From NCBI GenBank assembly GCA_037447655.1, contig JBBHKE010000579.1:62001-126000 (forward strand): DNA of 64,000 bases, given 5' to 3'. Under the pieces are notes generated by a model. The model searched no databases. It worked only from the letters and a program-made list of their open reading frames with translations, and had not been told where the DNA came from. Shown in pieces: positions 1 through 11,281 of the stretch. The DNA is from Zygnema cylindricum. Its lineage: Eukaryota > Streptophyta > Zygnematophyceae > Zygnematales > Zygnemataceae. The stretch's first letter is position 1. The number at the start of each line of letters is the position of its first letter. A program made the position numbers and the translations under genes.

Positions 1-2545
1 ATTTTGAGGGGGAAAAAGACATTTCAATACTAAAGACAAAAAAAATACGCTGCAAGAAAAGAAAGAAAAAAAAAATCCGGGAAAAACCTTACCGGCTAAA
101 AACAAAAAATGATTTTACAGCAAGAAAAGAAAGAAAAAAAAAAACTTGGAAAAAAACTTTACCGGCATATCGACTTTTTCACCTGCCCTCAAACGCTGCT
201 CCTCAAAACAGAAGCACTGAATTTTATTAAAATAAGCTCCCGCCTGCAACCCATTACAAGACAAAAAACTAATAATTGCTTATAAATACTTTAATTGACG
301 GACATAAAACGGGTTTGTCTTATAACACGAGGCGTAGAGGTAGTCGTAAAGAAAGACAAGTATAGGAGGAGAGAGGTGGAGAGGTGGAGGTAGAGGATAT
401 CTCTTATTGACGGGCGAAAAAAAAAATGTCCATCACATTCTTAAAGAAAATTAAAATTTCGGTGGTTCAATGATGTTGAGATTAGTGTTTCTTCTTAAAG
501 TGAATTGATTAAAAAAAAAAAGACCTTCAACCTTTTGACACATTTAGTTACGATGGGAAATGTGTGGGAAATTGGTGGGAAATCTCACCTTCATGGGAGT
601 CAAGTTACAAGTGGATATTCCAGTAATGGGCTTTTTTCTTAAGTTACGAGTATCACACTTTAATAGAAAATTACGCCATTTCCAAGATGTCGAGACGAGC
701 TTTCCTTATTCAAGCAAATTGATTTAGGAAAAAAAAAGACCTTCAAAATTCTGACACATTTAGTCACGGTGGGAAATGGGTGGGAAATGGGTGGGAAATT
801 GGTGGGAAAATCTCACCTTCATGGGAGTCACGTTATAAGTGGATATTCCAGTAATGGGCTTTTTACTTAAATTATGAGCTGTATAGAAGGCGAGAGTACT
901 TTGCCCCGGATGAATTTTCACCTGCAATTATAAAAATCGCAAAAAATATGAGGTACATTCTTCTGTAAACCAAATGAAAAAATTAACAGTTTATACTAAA
1001 CCACAAAGTTAGTTAATAAGCTAAATTTTCCATTTGAACCCAAACTACACAAGGTTCGGTGTTCTATTAAAGGAAGATACAAAAAATGTTTTCCTTTGCC
1101 TCACAAAAACTGTTTTCTCCAACACACTTGTCAAATATTTAAAAAGGTAAGATCAGCACTTTTGGAAAAAGGTGACGGATATTTGGACGCTTTCGAACAT
1201 TCGGCTGTCCTGCCGAATATAGGGGACAAATTTTAGGGTTAAGGGCAGTAAATTGTCGGGCCTCATATATTTTGGGCATCCGCCTTTGAATGAAATTATT
1301 CGACACAAAGGGACCATCGGTTTTCGGGTTAAGGGCACTTTATACATATCTCAGTGGATAAAAATTCATCCAACGAAAAAGAGGTTTTTCTAGTCATTAG
1401 AATTCACACACTATAAATTCACATTACTTTCTTAGCTTTTTTCGCTACTTTTTCTGCAGTCTCCATTTTAGCTACAAATTCATTTTTTTGTTAGATTTTG
1501 TACTTTCCTCTTTAAACTTCTATTTGAATTTTTTAACCTAAAAACATCTGGGGTGCTTTGTATTTGCCAAATATTTTTGACAAATATTCTCTAAATGCAA
1601 ATATTTTTCTAAAAAATGGGGTAATTATGGGTAAGAATCTTACCTCGATCAAAATATTTCAAAAAACAGGTTCAAGAGGCGAAAAAAAATACCATAAAAC
1701 TCTGACGGTGATACACTGTCCTGTACTATTTTCTAAAAACAGTCAATTTACATGACTATCACAGTAAAAAAAAAAACAAGTGCAAAACAGATAACGAAAA
1801 AACCTCTCGAAAAGTTTGAAGTTTGAAAAAAAAGATCTATTTTACCTCTCGTTGACTGGGCAAAAATCTCCAGGGCATGTCATCTGCCACGTCAGCATTA
1901 AAATGGATCACCAATTCCCGCTGTCTGTAAAAACTCAGTGAAAAAAAGTCATAAAAATAAGTGGTTAAGGTTACGGGCTAGTGGTTAGTGTTAAGTGATT
2001 GTGGTTTTTTTTTTTTTGGTGTTTTTGTGGGTTTTTTTTTTTTTTTTTTGGTTTTTATTAGTTTCTATTTTTTTTTTTTATTTATTAATTAGTTGTGGTT
2101 ATAAGTCGTTAATAAGTGGTTTTGTTCCACTTCCTAACAAGATCGACCAATAAAAATAAACAGAAAAACTGTGTTTTAAAGGGAATAATATATGTGGAAT
2201 ATATTGCGAGTAATAAAAGTAATCGTACATAAAAATGTAGGAATTCCCAAACAAATATTGACGGATAAAAATGAACATAAATCAATCCAATGGTTATAAG
2301 GGGATTATAAATAGAATTTACTCACATCAATATTCTGCATATTCTCAAGTGAGATCCACACTATCTTATGTTTTCTACAAAATAGATACACTTAATAAAA
2401 TTCACTACAAACAATAAAATTCACCACAAATAATAAAATTCATTACAAATAATAGAATACGTTACAAATAATAATATTCATACAAAAACTTTAAATAAAC
2501 ACAACCAATTAACAATAAGGACTACACAAAATGACTATTCTATAC
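1..2545. other. Gene-free A/T-rich stretch left of COX11 (probably COX11 intron)
   Basis: I see no convincing coding exon here on either strand. The remaining COX11 exons on the minus strand should lie in or beyond this stretch, but none of the conserved COX11 copper-binding region is visible, so they are probably left of the window. Visible contents are long A and T homopolymers (around 2008-2080), a diverged direct repeat at 500-878, and short AAATAATAAAATTCA-type tandem units at about 2390-2490. Confidence 0.6.
500..878. repeat. Diverged direct duplication, two copies about 216 bp apart
   Basis: The segment at about 500-650 recurs at about 712-878. Both begin with an A-tract followed by AGACCTTCAA (521 and 737), continue with GGGAAATTGGTGGGAAA and CTCACCTTCATGGGAGTCA, and end in GTGGATATTCCAGTAATGGG. 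The second copy has an extra GGGAAATGGGT unit. No terminal inverted repeat or coding content was noticed, so this reads as an old tandem duplication. Confidence 0.75.
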
Positions 2546-3181
2546 CTTGCAGCCAGTTTTGCATCACTGGCTCCATGTCGGGCGATCTTCTCCCCCACCG
2601 TCTAAGGAAAAAAAAAAAAAAACAAAAAAAATATAAAGAAACGAAAACAAAAAGAAAAAAGAAACAAAAGCAAAAATAAAAAAAGAAACGGAAAAAAAAA
2701 AAAAAAAAAATAACAAAATAAGAAAGAATGAACAAAAAAAAAAAAAAAGACAAGGGCAACTACACATAAAAAAATTAAAAAAAAAAAAAAACAAAAAAAA
2801 TAAAATAGAATAAAATAAATAAATAAATAAATAAATAAAAAACGTTTCCCTCCCACTCCCCCTTTGTCCCACCCTTCTCCCTTCGACCCCATATACCCCA
2901 CAGACACCTCCCTCTTTCCCCTGCCCTCCCTCTCTCCCCCCCCCCCCCCCCCCCCCCCTCCTCTTACTCTCTCCTCTCCCCTTCTTTTCTTTTTTCCTGC
3001 CTCCCCCTCCCCCTACCTCTCTCCGCTGCACGGTTCCTCCGAATCCGGTCGCTTGGCAGAACATGCGGTACAGCGGTACGGCGGCGTAGGTGGACCCCAC
3101 CATGGCCACCACCAGGGCCAGCAGATAGTACACCATGGCCCGGGAACTCTTGGCTCCGGCCTTCTGACTAGCTTCTAATAG
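2546..3181 (-). CDS. COX11: COX11 cytochrome c oxidase copper chaperone (two internal exons, partial)
   Basis: COX11 is an inner-mitochondrial-membrane copper chaperone that delivers copper to the CuB site of cytochrome c oxidase subunit 1. Two minus-strand exons are seen. Exon 3017-3181 (165 nt, phase 0 in and out) encodes the single membrane helix (VYYLLALVVAMVGSTYAAV) followed by the family signature AAVPLYRMFCQATGFGGT. It ends before a GTAGGG donor. Exon 2546-2601 (56 nt) follows a TTAG acceptor, starts TVGEKIARH and ends phase 2 before GTATAG. The join RRE/TVGEKIARH matches plant COX11 as I know the family. The Cys in RMFCQ is a conserved residue after the helix. The N-terminal presequence exons (to the right) and the copper-binding C-terminal domain (to the left) are not in view. 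The gene runs off the left edge, and I cannot tell whether it is functional. Confidence 0.85.
2602..3016. repeat. Low-complexity COX11 intron (A-rich block and poly-C tract)
   Basis: The intron between the two COX11 exons is almost entirely low complexity: A-rich runs at about 2608-2845, including tandem AAAT, then a C/T-rich block with an unbroken C run at about 2937-2958. The open frames through it are artefacts of composition. Confidence 0.85.
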
Positions 3182-3690
3182 CTGCTTACCGCGAGATGCT
3201 GCAGGAAACTTGTGACGTTGTTAGGTTATGAATTTGTTAAGAGAGGAATTGGTTAAATTGTGAATTGGTTAATATGTGAATTGGGTAATTTGTGAATTTG
3301 TTAACTCGTGAATTTTTTAAGACAGGAATTAGTGCATGAGGAGGAGAAGGGAGAAGGGAGAGAGAGGAAACTCTTGGCTCCAGCCTTCTGACTACTTCTA
3401 ATAGCTGCTGACCGCGAGATACTGCAGGAAACTTGTGACTTTGTTAACTTGTTGTGAATTTGTTTACTTGTTGTGAATTTGTTAGCGTGAGAATTTGTTA
3501 ACTTGTGAATTCGCTAGGTTGCTGTGAATTCGTTAGGTTGCTGTGTATTTTTTAGCTTGTTGTGAGTTTGTTGAGACAGGAATTGGTAAAGAAAGAGAGA
3601 AAAAGGGAGAGAAGGGAACGCTCCGCTCGAGCCTTCTGACTGGCTTCTGATACCCGCTGATCGCGAGATACTGCAGAAAACTTGTGAATT
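3141..3690 (-). repeat. Degenerate tandem copies of the COX11 exon start and its acceptor
   Basis: The first part of the upstream COX11 exon and its 3' splice site (about 3141-3215) recur at about 3363-3437 and 3611-3690, separated by runs of GTGAATTTGTTA-type tandem sequence. All copies keep the exon motif and the CTCGCGGT-type intron end. In the second copy a single-base loss shifts the frame after LLE. The third still reads SEASQKA in frame but its acceptor AG is altered. They lie in the intron upstream of the real exon, so they are decoy acceptors or relics of local duplication. Confidence 0.7.
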
Positions 3691-3909
3691 TGTTAGGTTG
3701 TGAATTTGTTAACTCGTGATTTTGTTAAACTATAGACTTGTTAAGACAGGAATTGGTGGAGAGGAAAGAGTTCATTCGGTGAATTGGTGAATTGGTGTTC
3801 ATTTGGTTGCAAAACATTTCCATCAGTACTTTTTTAGTTTAAGTGGCTTTCTAGCTATCACAGAAAAGATCTTCATTAGTTCAATTTCCAACTTTTTTTG
3901 TACCCTTAC

Positions 3910-4038
3910 CTGTCTCAGAGTTTTTTCCAGGCAATGGTAAAAGACATCGGGAACTGCCTGTAAGCTGTCGACAGCCATCCCATGATTTTTTTTGCAAAAC
4001 TGGCACTTGTTTAAAAGCTTCTTTACTGAGTAGCGAAC
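3910..4038 (-). CDS. Possible upstream exon, unrecognised protein
   Basis: On the minus strand a 129-nt segment is open, has phase 0 at both ends, is preceded by TAG and is followed by a strong ACAG/GTAAGG donor. It encodes 43 residues starting VRYSVKKLLNKCQFCKK and ending LEKTLRQ. Phase 0 would allow direct splicing to the COX11 exon at 3181. I do not recognise it as COX11; the presequence of that family is poorly conserved. The acceptor lacks a clear pyrimidine tract. It may be a chance open frame. Confidence 0.2.
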
Positions 4039-4109
4039 CTACATGGCTGAGATTTCTCACTTTTGGAAGGCCACTGCAAAAACAAATAACAGTTGCAAAA
4101 AGACAACAA

Positions 4110-4590
4110 GATGTAGTTGCAGGAAAACTATGGTTGACAGATTTGCAGGAAATTATTGTTGATAGATTTGCAGGAATGATATAGTTGCAGGAAATTGTGT
4201 TTGATAAAGTTGAGAAAAATATTGTTGATAGAGTTGCAGGAAATTATGGACGAGAATTATGGTTGATAAATTTGCAGGAAATTATGGTTGAAAGGTTTGC
4301 AGGAAAGTATGCTTGATACACTTTCAAGAAATTATGGCTGATAGATTTCAAGAAAATTATGGTTGATAGATTTGCAGGAGAATAATACACGATGGAGTTG
4401 CAAGAAAATTATGGCTGATGGAGTTGCAAGAAAATTATGGCTGATGGAGTTGCAAAAAAATTATGGCCTTGGAGCTGCAGTAATGTTATGAGAGTTGAAT
4501 TATGGTTGATAGAGTTGCAAAAGAAAAAAATTGTTGATAGACTTGCCAGAAAATTATCGATGATTCGCAAGAAAACTATAATTGATAGAG
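4110..4590. repeat. Minisatellite, units of about 24-30 bp
   Basis: Diverged tandem units with the core GATAGATTTGCAGGAAATTA repeat across this stretch (variants GATAGAGTTGCAAGAAAATT). An open frame on the plus strand at 4437-4712 comes from the repeat and shows no domain. Confidence 0.85.
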
Positions 4591-5123
4591 GTAAAACAAA
4601 AAAAATGGTAGATGAATTTCAGGAGAGACAGCTAAATGTTTCCAAAGTTGCACGCCCAACAAGCTTACAAAGAAACACCGGCTTTTCACTAATTCTTGAA
4701 GCTTGTCCTTGAAGTAGATAACACATAGATAAGATATTTTAAAGTGTTTGCAGGATTATTTAGATAGCTGCATCAAATTCAACTAAATCATCTGAACATC
4801 CCGTCGTTGACAAAACTTTGTTTAAGTGCATTCTCTATACTGAAAAGGGGATGAATATCTGTAGCAAATTTGCATTTCTTGCGACATGAACCATTTCAGG
4901 GCAATTAATTAACAAAAATATAGGTATGTAATTTTCTACTCTTGTTTTGGGCTATTCAACATTAATAGAAAGTGCATACTCAAATTCGTGTATGCACACT
5001 GTCCATCATTATTACAACAAACAAGTTATTAGTGTAAATGCAAAATTAGAATGTATGCCACTAATTTAGAGTAGAGAGACGTGGCAGATTGTGTTCCACT
5101 CCCTTAAATAGTGTTGTTAACAC
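4591..5123. other. Gene-free stretch with remnant of a MITE
   Basis: No exon seen. The right part (about 5045-5123) contains GAGACGTGGCAGATT and CTTAAATAGTGT, which recur inside several TACACCG-type MITEs of this window. It is probably the left half of an older element into which the 211-bp MITE at 5124 inserted. That outer copy would end at GGGCGGTGTA near 5405. Confidence 0.5.
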
Positions 5124-5334
5124 TGCACAGTGTATCGCTATTAGTGTTAATAATATTTTCGCCACTTCAAACATTTTTTCTCCTTACACACTTGTCCAAT
5201 TTTGACATGGAGACCGCCAATCGGAAGGTGAGGATCTTGGCTTTCAATCGCAACCGTTGGTTTCATAATCCGACAAGTGTGTACAGAGAAAAGTCGCAAA
5301 AAAAACATTAACACTAATAGCGATACACGGTGTA
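5124..5334. mobile_element. Foldback MITE, TACACCG family (211 bp)
   Basis: The ends are inverted: GTGTATCGCTATTAGTGTTA at the left and its complement TAACACTAATAGCGATACAC at the right, followed by GGTGTA. The arms extend inward through CCGTACACACTTGTC-type sequence, so most of the element can fold on itself. Near-identical 221-bp copies lie at 19316 and 59963. The TA at both ends suggests a TA target site, as in Tc1/mariner-type MITEs (inference). Confidence 0.8.
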
Positions 5335-5405
5335 GTTTATGAATTTCGGCAAAAAAAAAATCGCGACCGAATAACTTATTAACTCTAATAGCCATGGGCG
5401 GTGTA

Positions 5406-5981
<576 letters not shown>

Positions 5982-6163
5982 TACACAGTGAATCGCTATT
6001 AGCGTTATGAAATAATAAGGGTTAAAAAACAATTAGCGTTATTGACTCTAATTGGGAATTTGGGGTTTTCCAAAATAGAATTAATAATTCTATTTGAGAA
6101 TTTTGGTCAAAATTTGGGGGCGCCGAAATAGCGTTATGATCGCTAATAGTGATTCACAGAGTA
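5982..6163. mobile_element. MITE, TACACCG family, diverged (182 bp)
   Basis: Left end TACACAGTGAATCGCTATTA and right end CTAATAGTGATTCACAGAGTA are imperfect inverted repeats of the family that is common in this window. The interior also carries an ATTCTATTTTGG-type inverted pair. Confidence 0.65.
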
Positions 6164-6448
6164 GATAAAAAGCATATTACCTTAAAGAACAATGATTGGA
6201 AGTACAAATTGACACTGAAGGTTACGCATAAAAAATTACGGTTGAGAGCTACATTGAGACTAAAGCCTAAAAGGTAACAGGAGGATAAGAGGCCCACAAT
6301 TCACAAAAAATATAAAAATCGAACAGGCTATTCAACAGGTTAAAAATCGAACAGGTTAAAAATTTCAAATAATTTCGTGAAAAGAAATTGATTTAAACAT
6401 ACTGAACGACAAGAAGATATCAGTAATTTATGTACCAGATAGTATTAG

Positions 6449-6570
6449 CCAGACGCACAATTTAAATGCATAAAACTGGCGTCTACGTTTGAACAAAAAA
6501 CAAATAACTCCCGCGGACTTTTCGAAACAGACGAAGAAGCTGCCGAAGCTTATAATGTAGCAGCATTCTC
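6449..6570 (+). pseudogene. AP2/ERF DNA-binding domain fragment (C-terminal half)
   Basis: The plus-strand frame ending at 6570 reads RGLFETDEEAAEAYNVAAFS before a GTAAGG donor. This matches the last strand and the helix of the AP2/ERF domain (family pattern G-T-F-x-T-x-E-E-A-A-x-A-Y-D-x-A-A). The frame is open back to 6449, just after a CCAG, but the residues before RGLF do not resemble the first half of the domain. No partner exon was found nearby. It may be a single exon of a widely split transcription factor gene or a stranded fragment. Confidence 0.4.
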
Positions 6571-7548
6571 GTAAGGATTCATTTTTCTATTTTTTTATGA
6601 CCCATTTTATCTTGAAACATTATTTTTACCCTCTTTTTCCCCAAATTTGGTGTTTTTTACCCATTTTAGGGATTCAAGGATTTCTATTTTGACTACCGCA
6701 CAACTGTTTTTCAAACATGTGAGCGCTTTTTTTTTTTTTCTACTTCAAACGTAAGCTTTCAACTAAAATCATGGTTTACAAACTAGAATCATGGTCCAAC
6801 TATACACATAAACCCATGGTTTACCACCAAAATAAAGGCCTTTCGTCATTATTACACTCGGTACATCTCAAAGAGAAGCATTGCTCTTAGGGTTTCAAGA
6901 TGAACTATAGTGTCTAGCCAGACGCATTGTTTAGCATTAAAATTAGTGTTTTTCACTAGTATCCATGATATACCTTGATCTTCGAGGAGGCTCCCCTGCT
7001 CTTGTAAGCCAACATGGCGTCCAAATCCGTGACGCCAGAGTATCAAAATCGTGACGTCAGATTGTCAAAATCGTGATAATGGGACACGTGCCATCCGCTA
7101 TCACACACGTGGCAATATCTTGAGAGAGACGATCGAGTACGCCAAGAGTTCAAAATTTAAGATGGCACCAAGAAGAAGGATTGTTGTATTCACGGATCGC
7201 CATCCCATCCGCTCATGTATGTAGTACTGTACAGTGATTTAATGTACGCATGTGATTTGAGAGGAGATGAGGTCATAGAGAAATTTCCTAGAAGTTCAAT
7301 ATCTTGTACGTTTGTCATTTTGTGGCGTTTGTGTCTTTGTGGCGTGCCCGTCGTGTATTTATGGCAGTTCAATTTGCAAAAGACAGCTTCCATTGGCATA
7401 GAAATCGCTTGTTTACGCAGCTGTTCGCCAAATTTTTGTTACAGTATGCCTTTCCTAACAAAAACCGTTACAGTACTGTACGGCTAAACGACCTTAACAG
7501 AAACAATCTCTAAGTACACGCTATTTACGAAGTATTGTAAATTATCTA
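6571..7548. other. No gene recognised
   Basis: Open frames of 64-90 codons on both strands show no domain and no splice context. I see no transposon ends here. Confidence 0.5.
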
Positions 7549-8994
7549 TAAGGGTGACGTTCCATCGGGCGAAAAGTGACTTAGTTTACAGAAATCCGCG
7601 ACCATCCGTATCAAATCGTACCGCCTATTTTGTTTTTATACGAAAAACAGCATTACAGAGAATCTTGCCGATACTCTCCGAAGGTCTTGGAGATAATTCT
7701 GGCCGTCGGATGTTCATCTGCGAGGAGTTCGCTTCATTTTTTTCTGTAACTGTCAACCACCTCGAGGAGGTGGGTTGGCAGATACAGAAAAAAAAAAATC
7801 GTGACACGCTGGACGATTAAGCTACGTGTCATGATGAAAAACCAACGTAAAATCTTAAGATTTGCACAAGACACGCGACTTCCAAAATACAACCGAAAAT
7901 AAAGACGAAATTTCGTAACATTCCCTCGTCACGCTATTTTCGGTAACTTCTGTTCGTCACACTATTTCTCTCAAAGGACTTTCGTTATGTTCGAAAACTG
8001 AAGCCCTAAAAAATGACTGGCGTACAGACTGGTGTCTGCAAAAAGTATAAAAGTTTTGTCGTATGATTACTCGTACGCAGGTACATCGTACGCAAGTAAG
8101 GGTGTGTCCCCATGTGCATAAGGGTTTTTTTATATCGTTTTCCTGTAAAACTTAGCGTCGTACTGCCTAAGTTCCAACCGTACGAAGGAATCGCAAATTT
8201 GTAGAGTACAATTTGCGTCACCCTCGAACTTAGGATTTACTAAAAATTGTCGTCTTTTGTTTTTCGACCCACTTCAACGACAAAAAACGTCATCTTCAAC
8301 CTTATCTTTAAAACACATGCGCGATGTGTTTTAAAACTAGGGATTTTATAATTTTATGTAAACAAATAGGAACACATATTTGAAGTATTTCACACGATTT
8401 TCAAAGACAAAGGAAAGTACGGAAGTCGCTATGTTTTGTCCTTTTGCATTTAACACGACAAATAAAATTACACAATTTGTTTGGTTTTGTCCGTTTTCGT
8501 CCAGTACGGTTTTTTTTTTTTTTGCAGGGGTCTCTAAATTCCGATGCCATTTCACGTCAACCGGATAGGAGACGCAAAGGCAAAGCGCAACTTCTTCAAC
8601 CGTGAAACGGTACAGGGTGGAAGGCGGTACGTCTACAATGTCACGATAAGACATGCGACGTCACACAAGCAGTTCCAAAAAATAACATCCGACAATACAG
8701 ATTTGAAGACGTTGACAACCGTCACATGTATTGTCGAACGTATACAATCGTCACAAACGTAACTTACGATACGCTCTTACACATAGGGACACTTGAAAAG
8801 CGGGTCCGCCGGATCTGCACTAAAATACAAAATAAGTTCGCTAAGTTACAAGTACATGGGAACATACACTAAGTTTTGAAGTTAAGTTTGTCGGTGCTAA
8901 AAATATGAAAGACAATATCGGATCGTAGTTTGCGTGGCCCCATTCAATATATAACACGTGGCTTACAAACTCTACGTGATGGAACATAGACTCA

Positions 8995-9751
8995 GGGTGA
9001 AGTTCTATTAGGAGGTCCCAGTAAATGTACGAACAAGTCTACTAGCAACGTTTACTGGAAGTCCGCTCCATTGTGTCGGGCCATTAACAAACCTTCCTCA
9101 ATTATGATTGGCGGCACTTGGCTAGAGTACAGATTCTAAAAACCTTGAAAAAAAATCTACAAACGAAATATATGTACGAAATTTTTGTACCACCGGAGGT
9201 AATTAATGATTCGTACATAAAGTTTTCCGCTAGATTTTGATTTTGAAAATGGAAATCAAAATTTCCAAACAAAATGGCAAAAGACGCGACAAACTTTGAA
9301 GTTCCCGGCAAACTTTAAATGTCGGTGGATGTCAGACGGATCGTGTGAGGATATTTTCACCTGACCTGCATTCAACGTGGCAGGAGGCACATGGCCTGTA
9401 CGACGTGCACACCTGTGATCACTCGTACAAGGTAGATATTTTTTTTCCGTTTCACGTGTACCAATGGTAATGAGTGGAAATCGTCTAATGGGCCCCAACT
9501 CTCCTTGCCGAGGAGAGTTGCGAGGAGAGTTGGGGCCCACTGGATGATGTGCTCGATTGTTTCGCGGATCTCAAAAAGTGAAACATCCAACCGTCAAGAA
9601 TTACGCCTACGTCATCGGAGCTTCCCGACAGGTTTCCAGTAAGGATGTTTCATCCGACAACCAAACAAATCTGGTACGTCTTTGTACGGCCTGTACGAAA
9701 ACGTACGGCGTCCAGTAACGACCCCATTTTTCGTCTAATGGAACTTCTCCC
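8995..9751. mobile_element. Nested PIF/Harbinger-like element 1 (757 bp)
   Basis: Ends GGGTGAAGTTCTATTAGG and (read inward) GGGAGAAGTTCCATTAGA, flanked by TCA at 8992-8994 and 9752-9754. About 740 bp are shared with the next element. It contains a perfect 16-bp inverted repeat, GGGCCCCAACTCTCCT at 9490-9505 and its complement at 9523-9538. No coding capacity recognised. Confidence 0.8.
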
Positions 9752-9754
9752 TCA

Positions 9755-10492
9755 GGGTGACGTTCCATTATACGGTCCCAATAAATGTACGGACAAGTCT
9801 ATTGGCAACGTTTACTCTTATTCCGCTCCATTGTGTCGGCCTAGTAACAAATTCTACTCAATCATGATTAGCGCCACGTAGGTTAGAGTCCAGATTTAAA
9901 AATTACTGAAAAAAGTCAACAAACGGAATATCTGTACGAAATTTCTGTACCACCCGAGGTAATTAATGATTCGTACATAAAGTTTTTGGGTATATTTTGA
10001 TTTTGAAAATGAAAATCAAAATTTCGAAACGGAATGGCAAAAAGATGCGACAAACCTTGAAGGTCGCGACAAACTTTGAATGTCGGTGGATGTCAGACCG
10101 AGCGTGCGAAGATATTTTCACCTGGCCTGCATTTAACGTGGCAAGAGACACATGGCATGTACGACGTGCAAGCCTGTGATCGCTTGTACAACGTAGATAT
10201 TTTTTTTCCTTTTCACGTGTACCAATGGCAATCATCTAGTGTGGCCCAACTTTCGTTGACGAGGAGAGTTCGGGCCCACTGGATGATGTGCTCGATTGCT
10301 TCGCGGATCTCAAAATGTGAAACATCCAACGGCCTGGAAATACGCCTACATCATTGGAGCTTCCCAACAGCTTTCCAATAACGATGTTTCGTCTGACAAA
10401 AAAAAGTAAATGGTACGGCTCTGTACGACACTGTACGAAAACGTACGACGTCCAGTAACGAACCCCACTTTTTGCTTAATGGAACGTCACCC
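9755..10492. mobile_element. Nested PIF/Harbinger-like element 2 (738 bp)
   Basis: Ends GGGTGACGTTCCATTATA and (read inward) GGGTGACGTTCCATTAAG are inverted at 16 of the first 16 bases. It is flanked by TCA at 9752-9754 and 10493-10495, the left TCA being shared with the preceding element. It is homologous to that element throughout, in the same orientation. The internal GGGCCC hairpin is degraded here. Confidence 0.85.
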
Positions 10493-10821
10493 TCAATCGA
10501 CCCGGTCTGTAGAGTTTGTCGTACAATTACAGAAACGTGTGATGGAACTTCACCCTAATGCTCCCGTAGCGCCCGTAAATAAAGTTTGTAATACCACTTC
10601 TCTCGGCATTACTAATGACTATAATAAATTATATTTGCAGTGACGAATGCCGTAGTCCCGCAGATTCCGCTTTATCTAGATCATAGTTCAAAACTTCAAA
10701 AGTGAAACGCTTTATATGGTTTACCTGTACTTTACGCGTATTATATTGTAAATTTTCATATAATACGCATACAGTGCGCCTCCATGGCGTAATGTGTTAA
10801 AATTTTCCCGCACGTATGAAC

Positions 10822-11273
10822 CATAGTTCAAAAGTAAGTGAAAGTACACCCATACAATATGCCTATTGTACGCAAAAAATACAATATACCCTTAAGACCC
10901 ATATTGTATTGGCCGCAAAATGAAATATAATAGTAACAGGGTTGAGTCGCACGTGGATCGATAGAGAATTAAACGTCATGTCTAAATTAAAAATAAACGG
11001 ACAATTTTTTTTTTCTGTGAGTTTTGAGCGATTTTTTCTTTAAACCGTCAGATTCGGACGATCGGACGGTCGCCGATCAAAGTAGCGATCTAAGAAGATC
11101 ACATGAAAAGCCTATAATACAACTTGCGATAGGACTATCGTCAGATCTTGACGATCGGACGGTCGCTGATCAAAGTAGCGACTTAAGACGATCACATGAA
11201 AAGCCCGTAACACAACTTACGATGAAGGCGCCGACAAAAGACCTACAAGAGAAACGCCTACTTTTCAACTATG
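10822..11273. mobile_element. hAT-like non-autonomous element (452 bp, 8-bp target duplication)
   Basis: The left end CATAGTTCAAAAGTAAGTGA and the right end (read inward CATAGTTGAAAAGTAGGCGT) are inverted repeats. The flanks are GTATGAAC (10814-10821) and GTCTGAAC (11274-11281), an 8-bp target duplication with one mismatch. It includes an internal duplicated block with GACGATCGGACGGTCGC (about 11056 and 11150). Another copy lies at 30651-30926 and a truncated one at about 28331-28570. Confidence 0.8.
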
Positions 11274-11281
11274 GTCTGAAC

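Larger units (their letters stand above)
7552..10555. mobile_element. PIF/Harbinger-like element, 3.0 kb, TAA target duplication
   Basis: The left end GGGTGACGTTCCATCGGG and the right end (read inward GGGTGAAGTTCCATCACA) match at 14 of the first 15 bases. Each is flanked by TAA (7549-7551 and 10556-10558). A 3-bp TNA target duplication with G-rich terminal repeats is typical of PIF/Harbinger and Tourist-type elements. The interior encodes nothing I recognise as a DDE transposase, so it appears non-autonomous. Two related elements are inserted in its right part. Confidence 0.75.

Noticed and set aside
3910-4038. Ribosomal protein bL36, suggested by VRYSVKKL and CQFC
   Set aside because: The rest of the zinc-binding pattern and the basic KRRG-type stretch are absent.
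4437-4712. Plus-strand 91-codon frame as a gene
   Set aside because: Derived from the GATAGAGTTGCAAGAAAATT-type minisatellite.
8346-8654. Minus-strand 102-codon frame as a transposase of the 3-kb element
   Set aside because: No DDE, Myb/SANT or other recognisable motif; likely a chance frame.
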